Shown: one piece after another, positions 25,547 to 32,998 of the stretch | How positions within the stretch are numbered: the stretch's first letter is position 1 | How the letters are laid out: each line of letters opens with the position of its first letter | Assembly (NCBI GenBank): GCA_965200525.1 | Contig: OZ241368.1 | Span: 3,596,001 to 3,660,000 of the forward strand | Source: JANNPJ01 sp965200525 | GTDB lineage: Bacteria > Actinomycetota > Actinomycetes > Actinomycetales > Kineosporiaceae | DNA length: 64,000 nt | Reading direction: 5' to 3' | Program-made: the position numbers and the translations under genes | The notes under the pieces: generated by a model | The model's input: only the letters and a program-made list of their open reading frames with translations | What the model was told of the DNA's origin: nothing | The model's database searches: none

Positions 25547-27280
25547 GCGCTTCTTGAACTTGCGGGCCGCGTCGAACGGGGCCGGTGGGGCGTCGGTCTT
25601 GGTCAGCCGGATCAGCTTGCCCGAGATCCGGGTGCTCAGCAGAGCCTCGACCGTCTCCCGGGACAGGTTGGCCGGCAGCTCGACCAGGGTGTGATCGGCC
25701 TGGATGTCGATCTGGCCGAAGTCGGCCCGGCCCAGGCCGCCCTCGTTGGCGATCGCGCCCACGATCGCGCCCGGCTGGACCTTGTGCCGGCGGCCCACGC
25801 TGATCCGGTAGGTGGCCAGCGGAGTGTCTCCCCGGGGACGGCGCGGACCGGCCACCCGGGGGGTGCTGCTGCGGGGCCCGGCGTCCCGGCCGGTGCGGGG
25901 ACGGTCGCGATGGGCCTCGCGGGGCGGCACGGCCGGATCCGGGGGCAGCAGGAACGACTTGCCGGCCTGCGAGATCACGGCCAGCGCGGCTGCGATGTCG
26001 ACCAGGGGGACGTCGTGCTCGCGGGCGTAGTCGTCGATCAGCCGGCGGAAGGTCGGCAGCTCGTGGGCCTCGAGGTTGGCCGTGATCGAGTCGGTGAACC
26101 GGGCCATCCGGGTCGAGTTGACGTCGTCCGCCGTGGGAAGCGAGATCTCGGTGATCGGCTGCCGGGTGGCCCGCTCGATCGAGGTCAGCAGGTGCCGTTC
26201 GCGCGGGGTGACGAACAGGATCGCGTCGCCGGAGCGCCCGGCCCGGCCGGTGCGCCCGATCCGGTGCACGTACGACTCGCTGTCGTGCGGGATGTCGTAG
26301 TTGAGCACGTGGCTGATCCGGTCAACGTCCAGGCCCCGGGCCGCGACGTCGGTGGCCACCAGGATGTCGAGCGCTCCCGACTTGAGCTGGCCGATGGTCC
26401 GCTCGCGCTGGGCCTGAGCCAGGTCGCCGTTGATCGCGGCGGCCGAGAAGCCACGCGAGCGCAGCCGCTCGGCCAGCTCCTCGGTGGCCTGCTTGGTCCG
26501 GACGAACACGATCATCGCCTCGAAGTCCTCGACCTCGAGCATCCGGGTCAGGGCGTCGAGCTTCTGGTGCTGGGTGACCAGCAGGTACCGCTGGCGGGTG
26601 TTGGCCGCGGTCACGGTCCGGTTGGTGACGGTGATCTCGGCCGCATCGGTCAGGTACTTCTTCGAGATCCGGCGGATCTGGGCCGGCATGGTGGCCGAGA
26701 ACAGGGCCACCTGCTTGCTGTCCGGCGTGGTGGCCAGGATGGTCTCGACGTCGTCCTGAAAGCCCATCTGGAGCATCTCGTCGGCCTCGTCCAGCACCAG
26801 GAAACGCAGCTGGGACAGGTCCAGGGTCTTCTTCTCCAGGTGGTCGATCACCCGGCCCGGCGTGCCGACCACGATGTGCGCGCCCCGGCGCAGGCCGGAA
26901 AGCTGCACGCCGTAGCTCTGACCGCCGTAGATCGGCAGCACGTGCAGGCCCGGGATGTGGTGGGCGTAGCGGCCGAAGGCCTCGGCCACCTGCAGCGCGA
27001 GCTCGCGGGTGGGGGCCAGGATCAGGGCCTGCGGGGTGCGCTGGCGCAGGTCGATCCGGGACAGGATCGGCACCGCGAAGGCGGCCGTCTTGCCGGTGCC
27101 GGTCTGGGCCAGCCCGACCAGGTGCCGGCCCTCCATCAAGGGCGGGATCGAGGCCGCCTGGATCGGGGACGGCGCCTCGTAGCCGGCGTCGCTGAGGGCC
27201 CGCAGGACCCGCTCGTCGATCCCGAGATCGGCGAAGGTGGGTTGCGGTTCGTCGTCAGTAATCTCTGTTTGCTCTGTCAT
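25544..27280 (-). CDS. deaD: DEAD-box ATP-dependent RNA helicase (DeaD/CsdA type)
   Basis: 578 aa from the ATG at 27280 with GGAGG five bases upstream. The Q motif region FADLGIDERVLRALSDAGYEAPSPIQ precedes motif I AQTGTGKT, then PTRELALQ, GTPGR, VLDEADEML, SAT, and the RecA2 motifs DVAARGLDVDR and HRIGRTGRAG. A basic linker (HRDRPRTGRDAGPRSS) leads to a C-terminal DbpA-type RNA-binding domain (about 500-565), as in CsdA, which remodels structured RNA in ribosome assembly and mRNA decay, often at low temperature. Confidence 0.95.
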   Translation of the reverse strand: MTEQTEITDDEPQPTFADLGIDERVLRALSDAGYEAPSPIQAASIPPLMEGRHLVGLAQTGTGKTAAFAVPILSRIDLRQRTPQALILAPTRELALQVAEAFGRYAHHIPGLHVLPIYGGQSYGVQLSGLRRGAHIVVGTPGRVIDHLEKKTLDLSQLRFLVLDEADEMLQMGFQDDVETILATTPDSKQVALFSATMPAQIRRISKKYLTDAAEITVTNRTVTAANTRQRYLLVTQHQKLDALTRMLEVEDFEAMIVFVRTKQATEELAERLRSRGFSAAAINGDLAQAQRERTIGQLKSGALDILVATDVAARGLDVDRISHVLNYDIPHDSESYVHRIGRTGRAGRSGDAILFVTPRERHLLTSIERATRQPITEISLPTADDVNSTRMARFTDSITANLEAHELPTFRRLIDDYAREHDVPLVDIAAALAVISQAGKSFLLPPDPAVPPREAHRDRPRTGRDAGPRSSTPRVAGPRRPRGDTPLATYRISVGRRHKVQPGAIVGAIANEGGLGRADFGQIDIQADHTLVELPANLSRETVEALLSTRISGKLIRLTKTDAPPAPFDAARKFKKR

Positions 27281-27448
27281 CACTGCCTCCCAATCTACGG
27301 ATGATCGGAGGTACGGGCGAAACCGGGCCCACGGATTGAGCTGATTGGTCCCCGAGTGGGCCTGTCAGGGCCTACCTGATCGTTCCTGACCGGATCCGGC
27401 GGGGGGTAGTGGCCGGGAAGCGGGCCGGAGTCGGAATAGGATGTCAAC

Positions 27449-28093
27449 GTGTTCCTCAATGAGCCGAAGGGCCTTGCCGATGCCAAGCTTCTGGAGGAAC
27501 GGCGGGCCATGCTGCTCACCGAGCCGCGAGTCCAGCCGCTCCGGGAGTGGTGTGCCGATCTAGCCGAGCGTCGCGGGGTGGTCGTCCCCGACTTCGATCC
27601 GGCCGAGGCCGGCATCGAAGCCCGCGTCCTGATCTTCCACGAAGTGCCTCCGGGCCCGACGATCGACCGGGGCAAGGCGAGCGAGCGCCCGGTCAGCGGT
27701 TTCGTCTCGGTCGACAACGACGACCAGAGCGCGGCCAACATGTGGTCGCTGCGCGAGGAGTCCGGCCTGGGCGAGACCGAGGTGGCCCACTGGAACATCG
27801 TTCCGTGGTGCCTCGAGCCGGCCGGCCGCAAGCCCAACGCGCAGGAGATCGCCCAGGGGGCTCGCGAGCTGCTCTCCCTCCTGCCGCTGTTCAAGCGGCT
27901 CGAAGTGGTGATGCCGAGCGGTGTGGTGGCCCAGAAGGCCTGGCGCGACCACTCGGCCACCCGCTTCCCGAGCCTCACCACCGTGCCCACCTGGCAGCCC
28001 AGCGCTCTGGCGATGAAGCAGCCCGGCAAGCGCGAGGAGATGCTTCAGGCGCTGCGCCGGGTGCGCGGGCTGATCGGGCCGACCCGCCCCTGA
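27449..28093 (+). CDS. Uracil-DNA glycosylase-superfamily protein
   Basis: 214 aa from GTG 27449 with AGGA about 8 bases upstream. Residues 80-120 (VLIFHEVPPGPT, SVDNDDQSAANMWSLREESGL) and NIVPWCLEPAGRKPNAQEIAQG followed by LEVVMPSGVVAQKAW resemble the UDG fold: a divergent motif 1, an NxxPW segment, and a later TWQPSAL where HPSP normally stands. The catalytic water-activating residue is not obvious. It is a distinct actinobacterial subgroup whose activity I cannot assign. It is divergent from deaD. Confidence 0.65.
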   Translation: MFLNEPKGLADAKLLEERRAMLLTEPRVQPLREWCADLAERRGVVVPDFDPAEAGIEARVLIFHEVPPGPTIDRGKASERPVSGFVSVDNDDQSAANMWSLREESGLGETEVAHWNIVPWCLEPAGRKPNAQEIAQGARELLSLLPLFKRLEVVMPSGVVAQKAWRDHSATRFPSLTTVPTWQPSALAMKQPGKREEMLQALRRVRGLIGPTRP

Positions 28094-28094
28094 C

Positions 28095-28135
28095 CTGCGG
28101 GCCGACCCGAGGGCGGGCCTGCGGGCCGACCCGAG
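28095..28135. repeat. 17-bp direct repeat, two copies
   Basis: CTGCGGGCCGACCCGAG at 28095-28111 and again at 28119-28135, in the 51-bp gap between the convergent UDG-like and symporter genes. No hairpin or obvious role. Confidence 0.7.
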
Positions 28136-28144
28136 CGCTCGTCC

Positions 28145-29806
28145 CTAGGTGATCGTTTCGGCTGTCGCGGCGCTCGCCGCGGCAGCAGGCGGCGGTTCGT
28201 CGGGCGAGCGGTCGACGAAGTAGTCGTCGACCGCGGTGGCGTCCCCGAAGTCAGGGGCGTTCCCGGCTCGTAGGGCCGCGGTGACGACGACCGCCACGAC
28301 CAGGTTGACGATCACCGCGACGAAGCCGACATAGATCTGCTTCTGGCTGTCCAGGCCGATCTCGGACAGCTTGTAGGCCGAGCCGCCGAAGTGCAGCTTT
28401 CCGTTGTTCGGGTTGGGGATTTGGTACAGCATCCCGATCCCGACAGCCAGCCCGGCGACGAGCCCCGAGATCAGCCCCCACGGGTGCCACCAGCGGGTGT
28501 ACAGCCCGAGGGCTACCGCGGGCAGGGTCTGCAGAATGAGCACCCCGCCGATCAACTGCAGGTCGATCGAGAACTGCGGGTCGATGAAGATGACGAAGCC
28601 GAGCGCCCCGAGCTTGACCACGAGCGAGGCGAGCTTGCTCACCGTGGCTTCCTGCCGCGGGGTGGCGTCCGGTTTCAGGTACTCCTTGTAGATGTTCCGG
28701 CTGAACAGGTTGGCCGCCGCGATGGACATGATCGCGGCCGGTACCAGGGCGCCGATGCCGATCGCGGCGAACGCGACGCCGGCGAACCAGTCCGGGAAGA
28801 GCTTGTCGAAGAGCACCGGGACGATCGTGTTCCCGTCGGCCTTGCCGTCGGTGATGATCGGCGCGACCCCGAACTTCTTGCTCGCGGCCAGGGCCATGTA
28901 GCCGAGCAGCGCGATGAGCCCGAGCAGGAAGCTGTAGGCGGGCAGGGCCGACATGTTGCGCTTGATCGTGTCTCGGTTCCGGGCCGCCAGCACGCTGGTC
29001 AGCGAGTGCGGGTAGAGGAACAGCGCCAGGGCCGAGCCCAGGGCCAGGGTGACGTACTGCAACTGGTTGTTGGCGTTGAGCAGCACGCCGCCCTTCGGGG
29101 CGCCGGTCTTGGGATTGGTGACGGCGAGGGCCTTCTCGGCCGAACCGAAGACGACGTCCCAGCCGCCCAGCTTGTAGGGGATCACGATCACCGCGACCAC
29201 GATGACGATGTAGATCAGCGTGTCCTTGACGAACGCGATCAGGGCGGGAGCGCGCAGGCCCGAGCTGTAGGTGTAAAGGGCCAGGATCAGGAAGGCGACG
29301 ATCAGCGGGGTGTGGCCGTTCACGCCCATCGCCTTGAGCACGGCCTGGATGCCGACCAACTGCAGGGCGATGTAGGGCATGGTGGCCACGATCCCGGTGA
29401 TCGCGACCAGCAGGGCCAGGGTGGGCGAGCCGAACCGGCCCCGCACGAAGTCGGCGGGGGTGACGTAGCCGTGGGTGTAGCTGACCGACCACATCCGGAC
29501 CAGCACCAGGAACGCCAGCGGATAGATCAGGATCGTGTAGGGGACGGCGTAGAAGCCGATCGCCCCGGAGGCGAACACCAGAGCCGGGACGGCGACGAAG
29601 GTGTAGGCGGTGTAAAGGTCGCCGCCGAGCAGGAACCAGGTGATCCAGGGGCCGAAGTTGCGACCGCCCAGGCCCCACTCGTCGAGGTGGTGCATGTTCT
29701 CGCCGCGGCGCCAGCGGGCGGCGGCGAAACCCATCCCGGAGACCAGCAGGAAGAGGGCGACGAACACGGTCATCTGGACGACGTGATCGGAGAGTTTCGG
29801 GGCCAT
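28145..29806 (-). CDS. mctP: Sodium:solute symporter, monocarboxylate permease MctP type
   Basis: 553 aa with about 13 helices, from ATG 29806 with GGAGGGA upstream. The N-terminal GGRNFGPWITWFLLGGDLYTAYTF and the core MPYIALQLVGIQAVLKAMG match the MctP branch of the SSS family, which imports lactate, pyruvate, propionate and similar acids. The DUF3311 gene two bases upstream is the standard partner of this branch. The C-terminal 30 residues are acidic and then Ala-rich. Confidence 0.88.
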   Translation of the reverse strand: MAPKLSDHVVQMTVFVALFLLVSGMGFAAARWRRGENMHHLDEWGLGGRNFGPWITWFLLGGDLYTAYTFVAVPALVFASGAIGFYAVPYTILIYPLAFLVLVRMWSVSYTHGYVTPADFVRGRFGSPTLALLVAITGIVATMPYIALQLVGIQAVLKAMGVNGHTPLIVAFLILALYTYSSGLRAPALIAFVKDTLIYIVIVVAVIVIPYKLGGWDVVFGSAEKALAVTNPKTGAPKGGVLLNANNQLQYVTLALGSALALFLYPHSLTSVLAARNRDTIKRNMSALPAYSFLLGLIALLGYMALAASKKFGVAPIITDGKADGNTIVPVLFDKLFPDWFAGVAFAAIGIGALVPAAIMSIAAANLFSRNIYKEYLKPDATPRQEATVSKLASLVVKLGALGFVIFIDPQFSIDLQLIGGVLILQTLPAVALGLYTRWWHPWGLISGLVAGLAVGIGMLYQIPNPNNGKLHFGGSAYKLSEIGLDSQKQIYVGFVAVIVNLVVAVVVTAALRAGNAPDFGDATAVDDYFVDRSPDEPPPAAAASAATAETIT

Positions 29807-29808
29807 GA

Positions 29809-30063
29809 TCAGTCCCTCCGCTTGGTCATCCGGTAGACCAGCGTGGTGCTGGCCACCCCGATCAGCACGAAGAACAACTGCAGCCAGTAGAAGGCCGGGA
29901 AGCCGAGGAAATGCGGGTCGTCACGGTTGTAGAGCATGGTGAGCAGCGGGATCACGATGGGGACGAGAAGCAGCCAGTTCCAGGGGCTCGCGTCGGGAGC
30001 TCGGCCCCCGGGGGATGCGGAAGTCGTGGGCGGCGGATCGCTCTCGGGCCGGTCTGACGTCAT
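29809..30063 (-). CDS. DUF3311 small membrane protein
   Basis: 84 aa from ATG 30063 with GAGAGGGG upstream. A hydrophilic Pro/Ser/Asp-rich start is followed by two helices; WNWLLLVPIVIPLLTMLYNRDDP and FYWLQLFFVLIGVASTTLVYRMTK are the DUF3311 pattern. It is probably a small subunit or assembly factor of the MctP symporter immediately downstream. Confidence 0.88.
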   Translation of the reverse strand: MTSDRPESDPPPTTSASPGGRAPDASPWNWLLLVPIVIPLLTMLYNRDDPHFLGFPAFYWLQLFFVLIGVASTTLVYRMTKRRD

Positions 30064-30163
30064 TGCGTGCCCCTCTCGTCACTGAGATGGATCTCCACTT
30101 GGCCGATGACGTTAGCTGGCCGTGGTCAACTTGTCACCGTTGTGCAGTTGGTCGCTTTCTTTC

Positions 30164-30181
30164 ACTGGGTGAATATCCAGT
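30164..30181. promoter_or_regulatory. Inverted repeat in the DUF3311/aldo-keto reductase divergent gap
   Basis: ACTGG-N8-CCAGT in a locally AT-richer stretch (30150-30185). It could be an operator for either divergent gene. Confidence 0.3.
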
Positions 30182-30212
30182 TTGAACGAGCTGGGGGCCG
30201 GGCGCAGCTTGA

Positions 30213-30230
30213 GCTGGAGCGCACTCCAGC
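30213..30230. promoter_or_regulatory. Hairpin 16 bp upstream of the aldo/keto reductase
   Basis: GCTGGAG-CGCA-CTCCAGC, perfect 7-bp arms just before the ribosome site. It could be an operator or an mRNA leader hairpin. Confidence 0.4.
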
Positions 30231-30245
30231 CGCCAGGGTGAGGTG

Positions 30246-31217
30246 ATGACATCCACACCGAGTGCCCACCCGGCTCCAGCCGCTCCGGAACTTGTTCTGG
30301 GCGCGATGAACTTCGGCACCACGGTCGACGAGGGCCGCTCGCGCGAACTGCTGGACCGGTTCGTCGAGCTCGGCGGGCGCTGGATCGACACCGCCGACTG
30401 CTACTCGTTCTGGAACGACCCGAGCGGCGTCGGCGGGGCCAGCGAGCGGGTGATCGGGCGCTGGCTGGCCGATCGCCCGGGGGTGCGCGAGCAGGTGCTG
30501 ATCTCGACCAAGGTGCGCCAGCAGCCACTGGTCGCCCACCACTGGCCGGAATCGGCCGAGGGACTGTCGGCCGAGGCGATCCGCAACGGCGTGGCGGGTA
30601 GCTTGGAGCGGCTCGGGGTGGATCAGGTCGACCTGCTCTGGGCTCACGCCGAGGACCGATCGGTCGAGCTGGTCGAGACGGTCGAGGCGTTCGGCCGGCT
30701 GGCCGCGGAGGGGGTCGTCGGCCGGCTGGGCGCCTCCAACCACGCCACCTGGCGGGTCGAACGGGGCCGGGCCCTCGCTGAGCAGCAAGGACTGCCCGGC
30801 TGGACGGCTCTGCAGCTGCGCCACACCTACCTCCAGCCCCGGCCCGGGACGACGTTCGGTGAGGCCGGCCATGCTGCCATGACCTGCGATGCGCTCGACT
30901 ACGCGGCCACCGAGCCCAGTATCGCCGTCTGGGCTTACTGGACGCTGATGCTCGGCGCCTACGTGCGCCCGGACCGGCCGCCGGCCGAGATCTACGATCA
31001 CCCGGGCAGCGCCCGGCGGCTGGTGGTGCTGGAGGAGGTGGCTCGGGAGCTCGGCGCCACCCGCAACCAGGTGGTGTTGTCCTGGCTGCTCAGCGGGACT
31101 CCCGGGATCTGCCCGATCGTCGGGGTGAGCTCGGTCGCGCAGTTGGACGAGGCGTTGGGCGCGAGTGAGGTGATGCTGGGGCCGGAGCATCAGCGCAGAA
31201 TGGACGAGGCGGTCTGA
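30246..31217 (+). CDS. Aldo/keto reductase
   Basis: 323 aa from ATG 30246 (a GTG at 30243 adds one residue). NADPH-dependent TIM-barrel oxidoreductase: GGRWIDTADCYSFWN carries the catalytic Asp and Tyr, LISTKVRQ the Lys and LLWAHAEDRS the His. SPIVGVSSVAQLDEALGA-like ICPIVGVSSVAQLDEAL is the cofactor-binding end. It is a different subgroup from the reductase at 17064. A MerR regulator 86 bp downstream on the same strand probably controls it. Confidence 0.88.
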   Translation: MTSTPSAHPAPAAPELVLGAMNFGTTVDEGRSRELLDRFVELGGRWIDTADCYSFWNDPSGVGGASERVIGRWLADRPGVREQVLISTKVRQQPLVAHHWPESAEGLSAEAIRNGVAGSLERLGVDQVDLLWAHAEDRSVELVETVEAFGRLAAEGVVGRLGASNHATWRVERGRALAEQQGLPGWTALQLRHTYLQPRPGTTFGEAGHAAMTCDALDYAATEPSIAVWAYWTLMLGAYVRPDRPPAEIYDHPGSARRLVVLEEVARELGATRNQVVLSWLLSGTPGICPIVGVSSVAQLDEALGASEVMLGPEHQRRMDEAV

Positions 31218-31225
31218 GCCCCCGC

Positions 31226-31291
31226 ACGGCCGAGGTGAGCACGGCCGAGGTAAGTGGACGGCCGAGGTGAGTGGACGGCCGATGTGAGTGC
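31226..31291. repeat. Four tandem 15-17-bp repeats before the MerR gene
   Basis: ACGGCCGAGGTGAGC, ACGGCCGAGGTAAGTGG, ACGGCCGAGGTGAGTGG and ACGGCCGATGTGAGTG follow each other and fill the gap between the reductase and the MerR gene. Spacing of about 1.5 helical turns is compatible with an array of protein sites, or it may be a simple minisatellite. Confidence 0.75.
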
Positions 31292-31303
31292 AGCGGAGAT
31301 GAG

Positions 31304-31663
31304 ATGCAGACGTACGACCCTTCGGATGCCGCGACGGCCACCGGGCTCAGCCTCGATGCGCTGCGCTACTACGAACGCGAAGGCCTGATCGGCCCGATCC
31401 AGCGCTCGGCCGGCGGTCGGCGGCGTTACGACGAGGACGACATCGCCTGGATCGGCCTCGTCACCTGCCTGCGCGAAGCGGGTCTCGGCATCGCTGACCT
31501 GCGTCGATTCACTGCCCTGCTCCGCTCCTCCGACGCCTCCATCGACCGGGTCAGCTTCCTGCGTGACCGCCGAGACGAGTTGCTCGAGCGCCTCCGCCAG
31601 ACCCAGGCGGCCCTCACCGTGCTCGACGACAAGATCGCCCACTACACCGCCGACGGCACCTAG
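31304..31663 (+). CDS. MerR-family transcriptional regulator
   Basis: 119 aa from ATG 31304, with GGAG at 31295-31298. The N-terminal HTH reads ATGLSLDALRYYEREGLIGPIQRSAGGRRRYDEDDI, followed by the dimer helix DELLERLRQTQAALTVLDDKI. No metal-binding cysteines exist near the C-terminus, so it is of the short type that pairs with reductases. It probably controls the aldo/keto reductase upstream. Confidence 0.9.
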   Translation: MQTYDPSDAATATGLSLDALRYYEREGLIGPIQRSAGGRRRYDEDDIAWIGLVTCLREAGLGIADLRRFTALLRSSDASIDRVSFLRDRRDELLERLRQTQAALTVLDDKIAHYTADGT

Positions 31664-31774
31664 CCGGTTGACTTGTGATTTCACCTGGCCGCCGAGGGCG
31701 TGAGTCGGGACTGCTGCACGGATAGGTGACATCTGATCTGTGGGGCTGTGCGCCCTGCTGGAAGGATGTTGATC

Positions 31775-32062
31775 GTGCCTAGACCCCATCCCAAGGAGTT
31801 CCGTGACGACGTGGTGGCCGTGGCCAGGCGTGGTGAGGCTCCGATACCCCAGATCGCGAAGGACTTCGGGATCAGCGAGTCGTGCCTTCGTAACTGGCTG
31901 ACCAAGGCTGATGTCGAGGACGGCAAGCGGCCCGGGGTGAGCGAGACCGAGTCGGCTGAGTTGCGGGAGCTGCGTCGGCGTAACCGGTTGCTGGAGATGG
32001 AGAACGAGGTCCTGCGCAAGGCCGCCGCCTACCTGTCGCAGGCGAACTTGCCGGGAAAATGA
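31775..32062 (+). CDS. IS3-family transposase OrfA
   Basis: 95 aa from GTG 31775, after GGAAGG; an in-frame ATG at 31766 would add three residues. PRPHPKEFRDDVVAVA and FGISESCLRNWLTKADVEDG form the HTH_Tnp_1 domain; ELRRRNRLLEMENEVLRKAAAYL is the leucine zipper that pairs OrfA with OrfB. It overlaps orfB in the -1 frame by ATGA at 32059-32062, and the run GGGAAAATGA could also let ribosomes slip to produce the fused transposase. Confidence 0.9.
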   Translation: MPRPHPKEFRDDVVAVARRGEAPIPQIAKDFGISESCLRNWLTKADVEDGKRPGVSETESAELRELRRRNRLLEMENEVLRKAAAYLSQANLPGK

Positions 32063-32964
32063 TGTACCCGCTCGTCCGTGAGCTGGCTGCGGCCGGTGCC
32101 CCTGTACGGGTGCCGGTCGCGGTGACGTGCCGGGTTCTGAAGATCGCTCGTCAGCCCTACTACCGGTGGCTGGCCCAGCCGGTCACCGACACCCAGCTGC
32201 GTCAGGCCTATCGGGCTGATGCCTTGTTCGACGCCCATCGTGCGGATCCGGAGTTCGGGTACCGGTTCCTCGTCGAGGAGGCCAAGGGTGCAGGTCAGGG
32301 CATGTGTGAGCGGACCGCGTGGCGGATCTGCTCGTCCGGCGGGTGGTTCTCGGCGTTCGCGAAGAAGAAGCCCAAGTCCAAGAGACCCGGCCCGCCGGTG
32401 CACGACGACCGGGTGAAACGGAAGTTCACCGCGACCGGCCCCAACCAGTTGTGGCTGACCGATATCACCGAGCACCGCACTGGTGAGGGCAAGGTCTACC
32501 TGTGCGCGATCAAGGACGTCTGGTCCAACCGGATCGTCGGCTACTCCATCGACTCCAGGATGAAGTCCCGCCTGGCCGTACGCGCACTGAACAACTCCGT
32601 CGCCAACCGCCTGGCCCAAGGTCATACGCGCACCGAAATCTCCTCCTGCATAGTGCATTCGGACCGAGGGTCCCAGTTCCGGAGCAGGAAATTCGTTCGC
32701 GCCCTCAAACGCCACGATCTGCTCGGATCGATGGGCCGAGTCGGGACCTGCGCAGACAACGCCGCAATGGAATCGTTCTTCGCGCTACTGCAGAAGAACG
32801 TCCTGGACCGCCGAACCTGGACCACCCGCGAGCAACTACGCCTGGCCATCGTCACCTGGATCGAACGCACCTACCACCGCCGGCGCCGGCAGAACCGACT
32901 GAACCGATTGACCCCCATCGAATTCGAGACCATCATCACCACACCGGCCGCCCAGGCCGCTTAA
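32059..32964 (+). CDS. IS3-family transposase OrfB (DDE integrase)
   Basis: 301 aa. An HTH_21 segment (LFDAHRADPEFGYRFLVEEAK) leads to the rve integrase core with the DDE triad: Asp in WLTDITEH, Asp in VHSDRGSQF and Glu in NAAMESFF, the last two 35 residues apart as expected. It is intact and reads to YHRRRRQNRLNRLTPIEFE, the normal C-terminus. Confidence 0.93.
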   Translation: MMYPLVRELAAAGAPVRVPVAVTCRVLKIARQPYYRWLAQPVTDTQLRQAYRADALFDAHRADPEFGYRFLVEEAKGAGQGMCERTAWRICSSGGWFSAFAKKKPKSKRPGPPVHDDRVKRKFTATGPNQLWLTDITEHRTGEGKVYLCAIKDVWSNRIVGYSIDSRMKSRLAVRALNNSVANRLAQGHTRTEISSCIVHSDRGSQFRSRKFVRALKRHDLLGSMGRVGTCADNAAMESFFALLQKNVLDRRTWTTREQLRLAIVTWIERTYHRRRRQNRLNRLTPIEFETIITTPAAQAA

Positions 32965-32998
32965 CCCGACTGTCACCTATCCGTGCAGCGGTCCCGAC

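Larger units (their letters stand above)
31704..32998 (+). mobile_element. IS3-family insertion sequence
   Basis: The left end at 31704-31731 and right end at 32971-32998 are inverted repeats of 28 bp (GTCGGGAC, one variable base, then GCTGCACGGATAGGTGACA), one mismatch. It carries overlapping orfA and orfB, intact and apparently functional. The base before the left tip is part of TGA and the right tip is followed immediately by the IS256 element, so no 3-4-bp target duplication can be recognised. If the true left tip is TGA at 31701, the last three bases at the right are lost. Confidence 0.88.
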
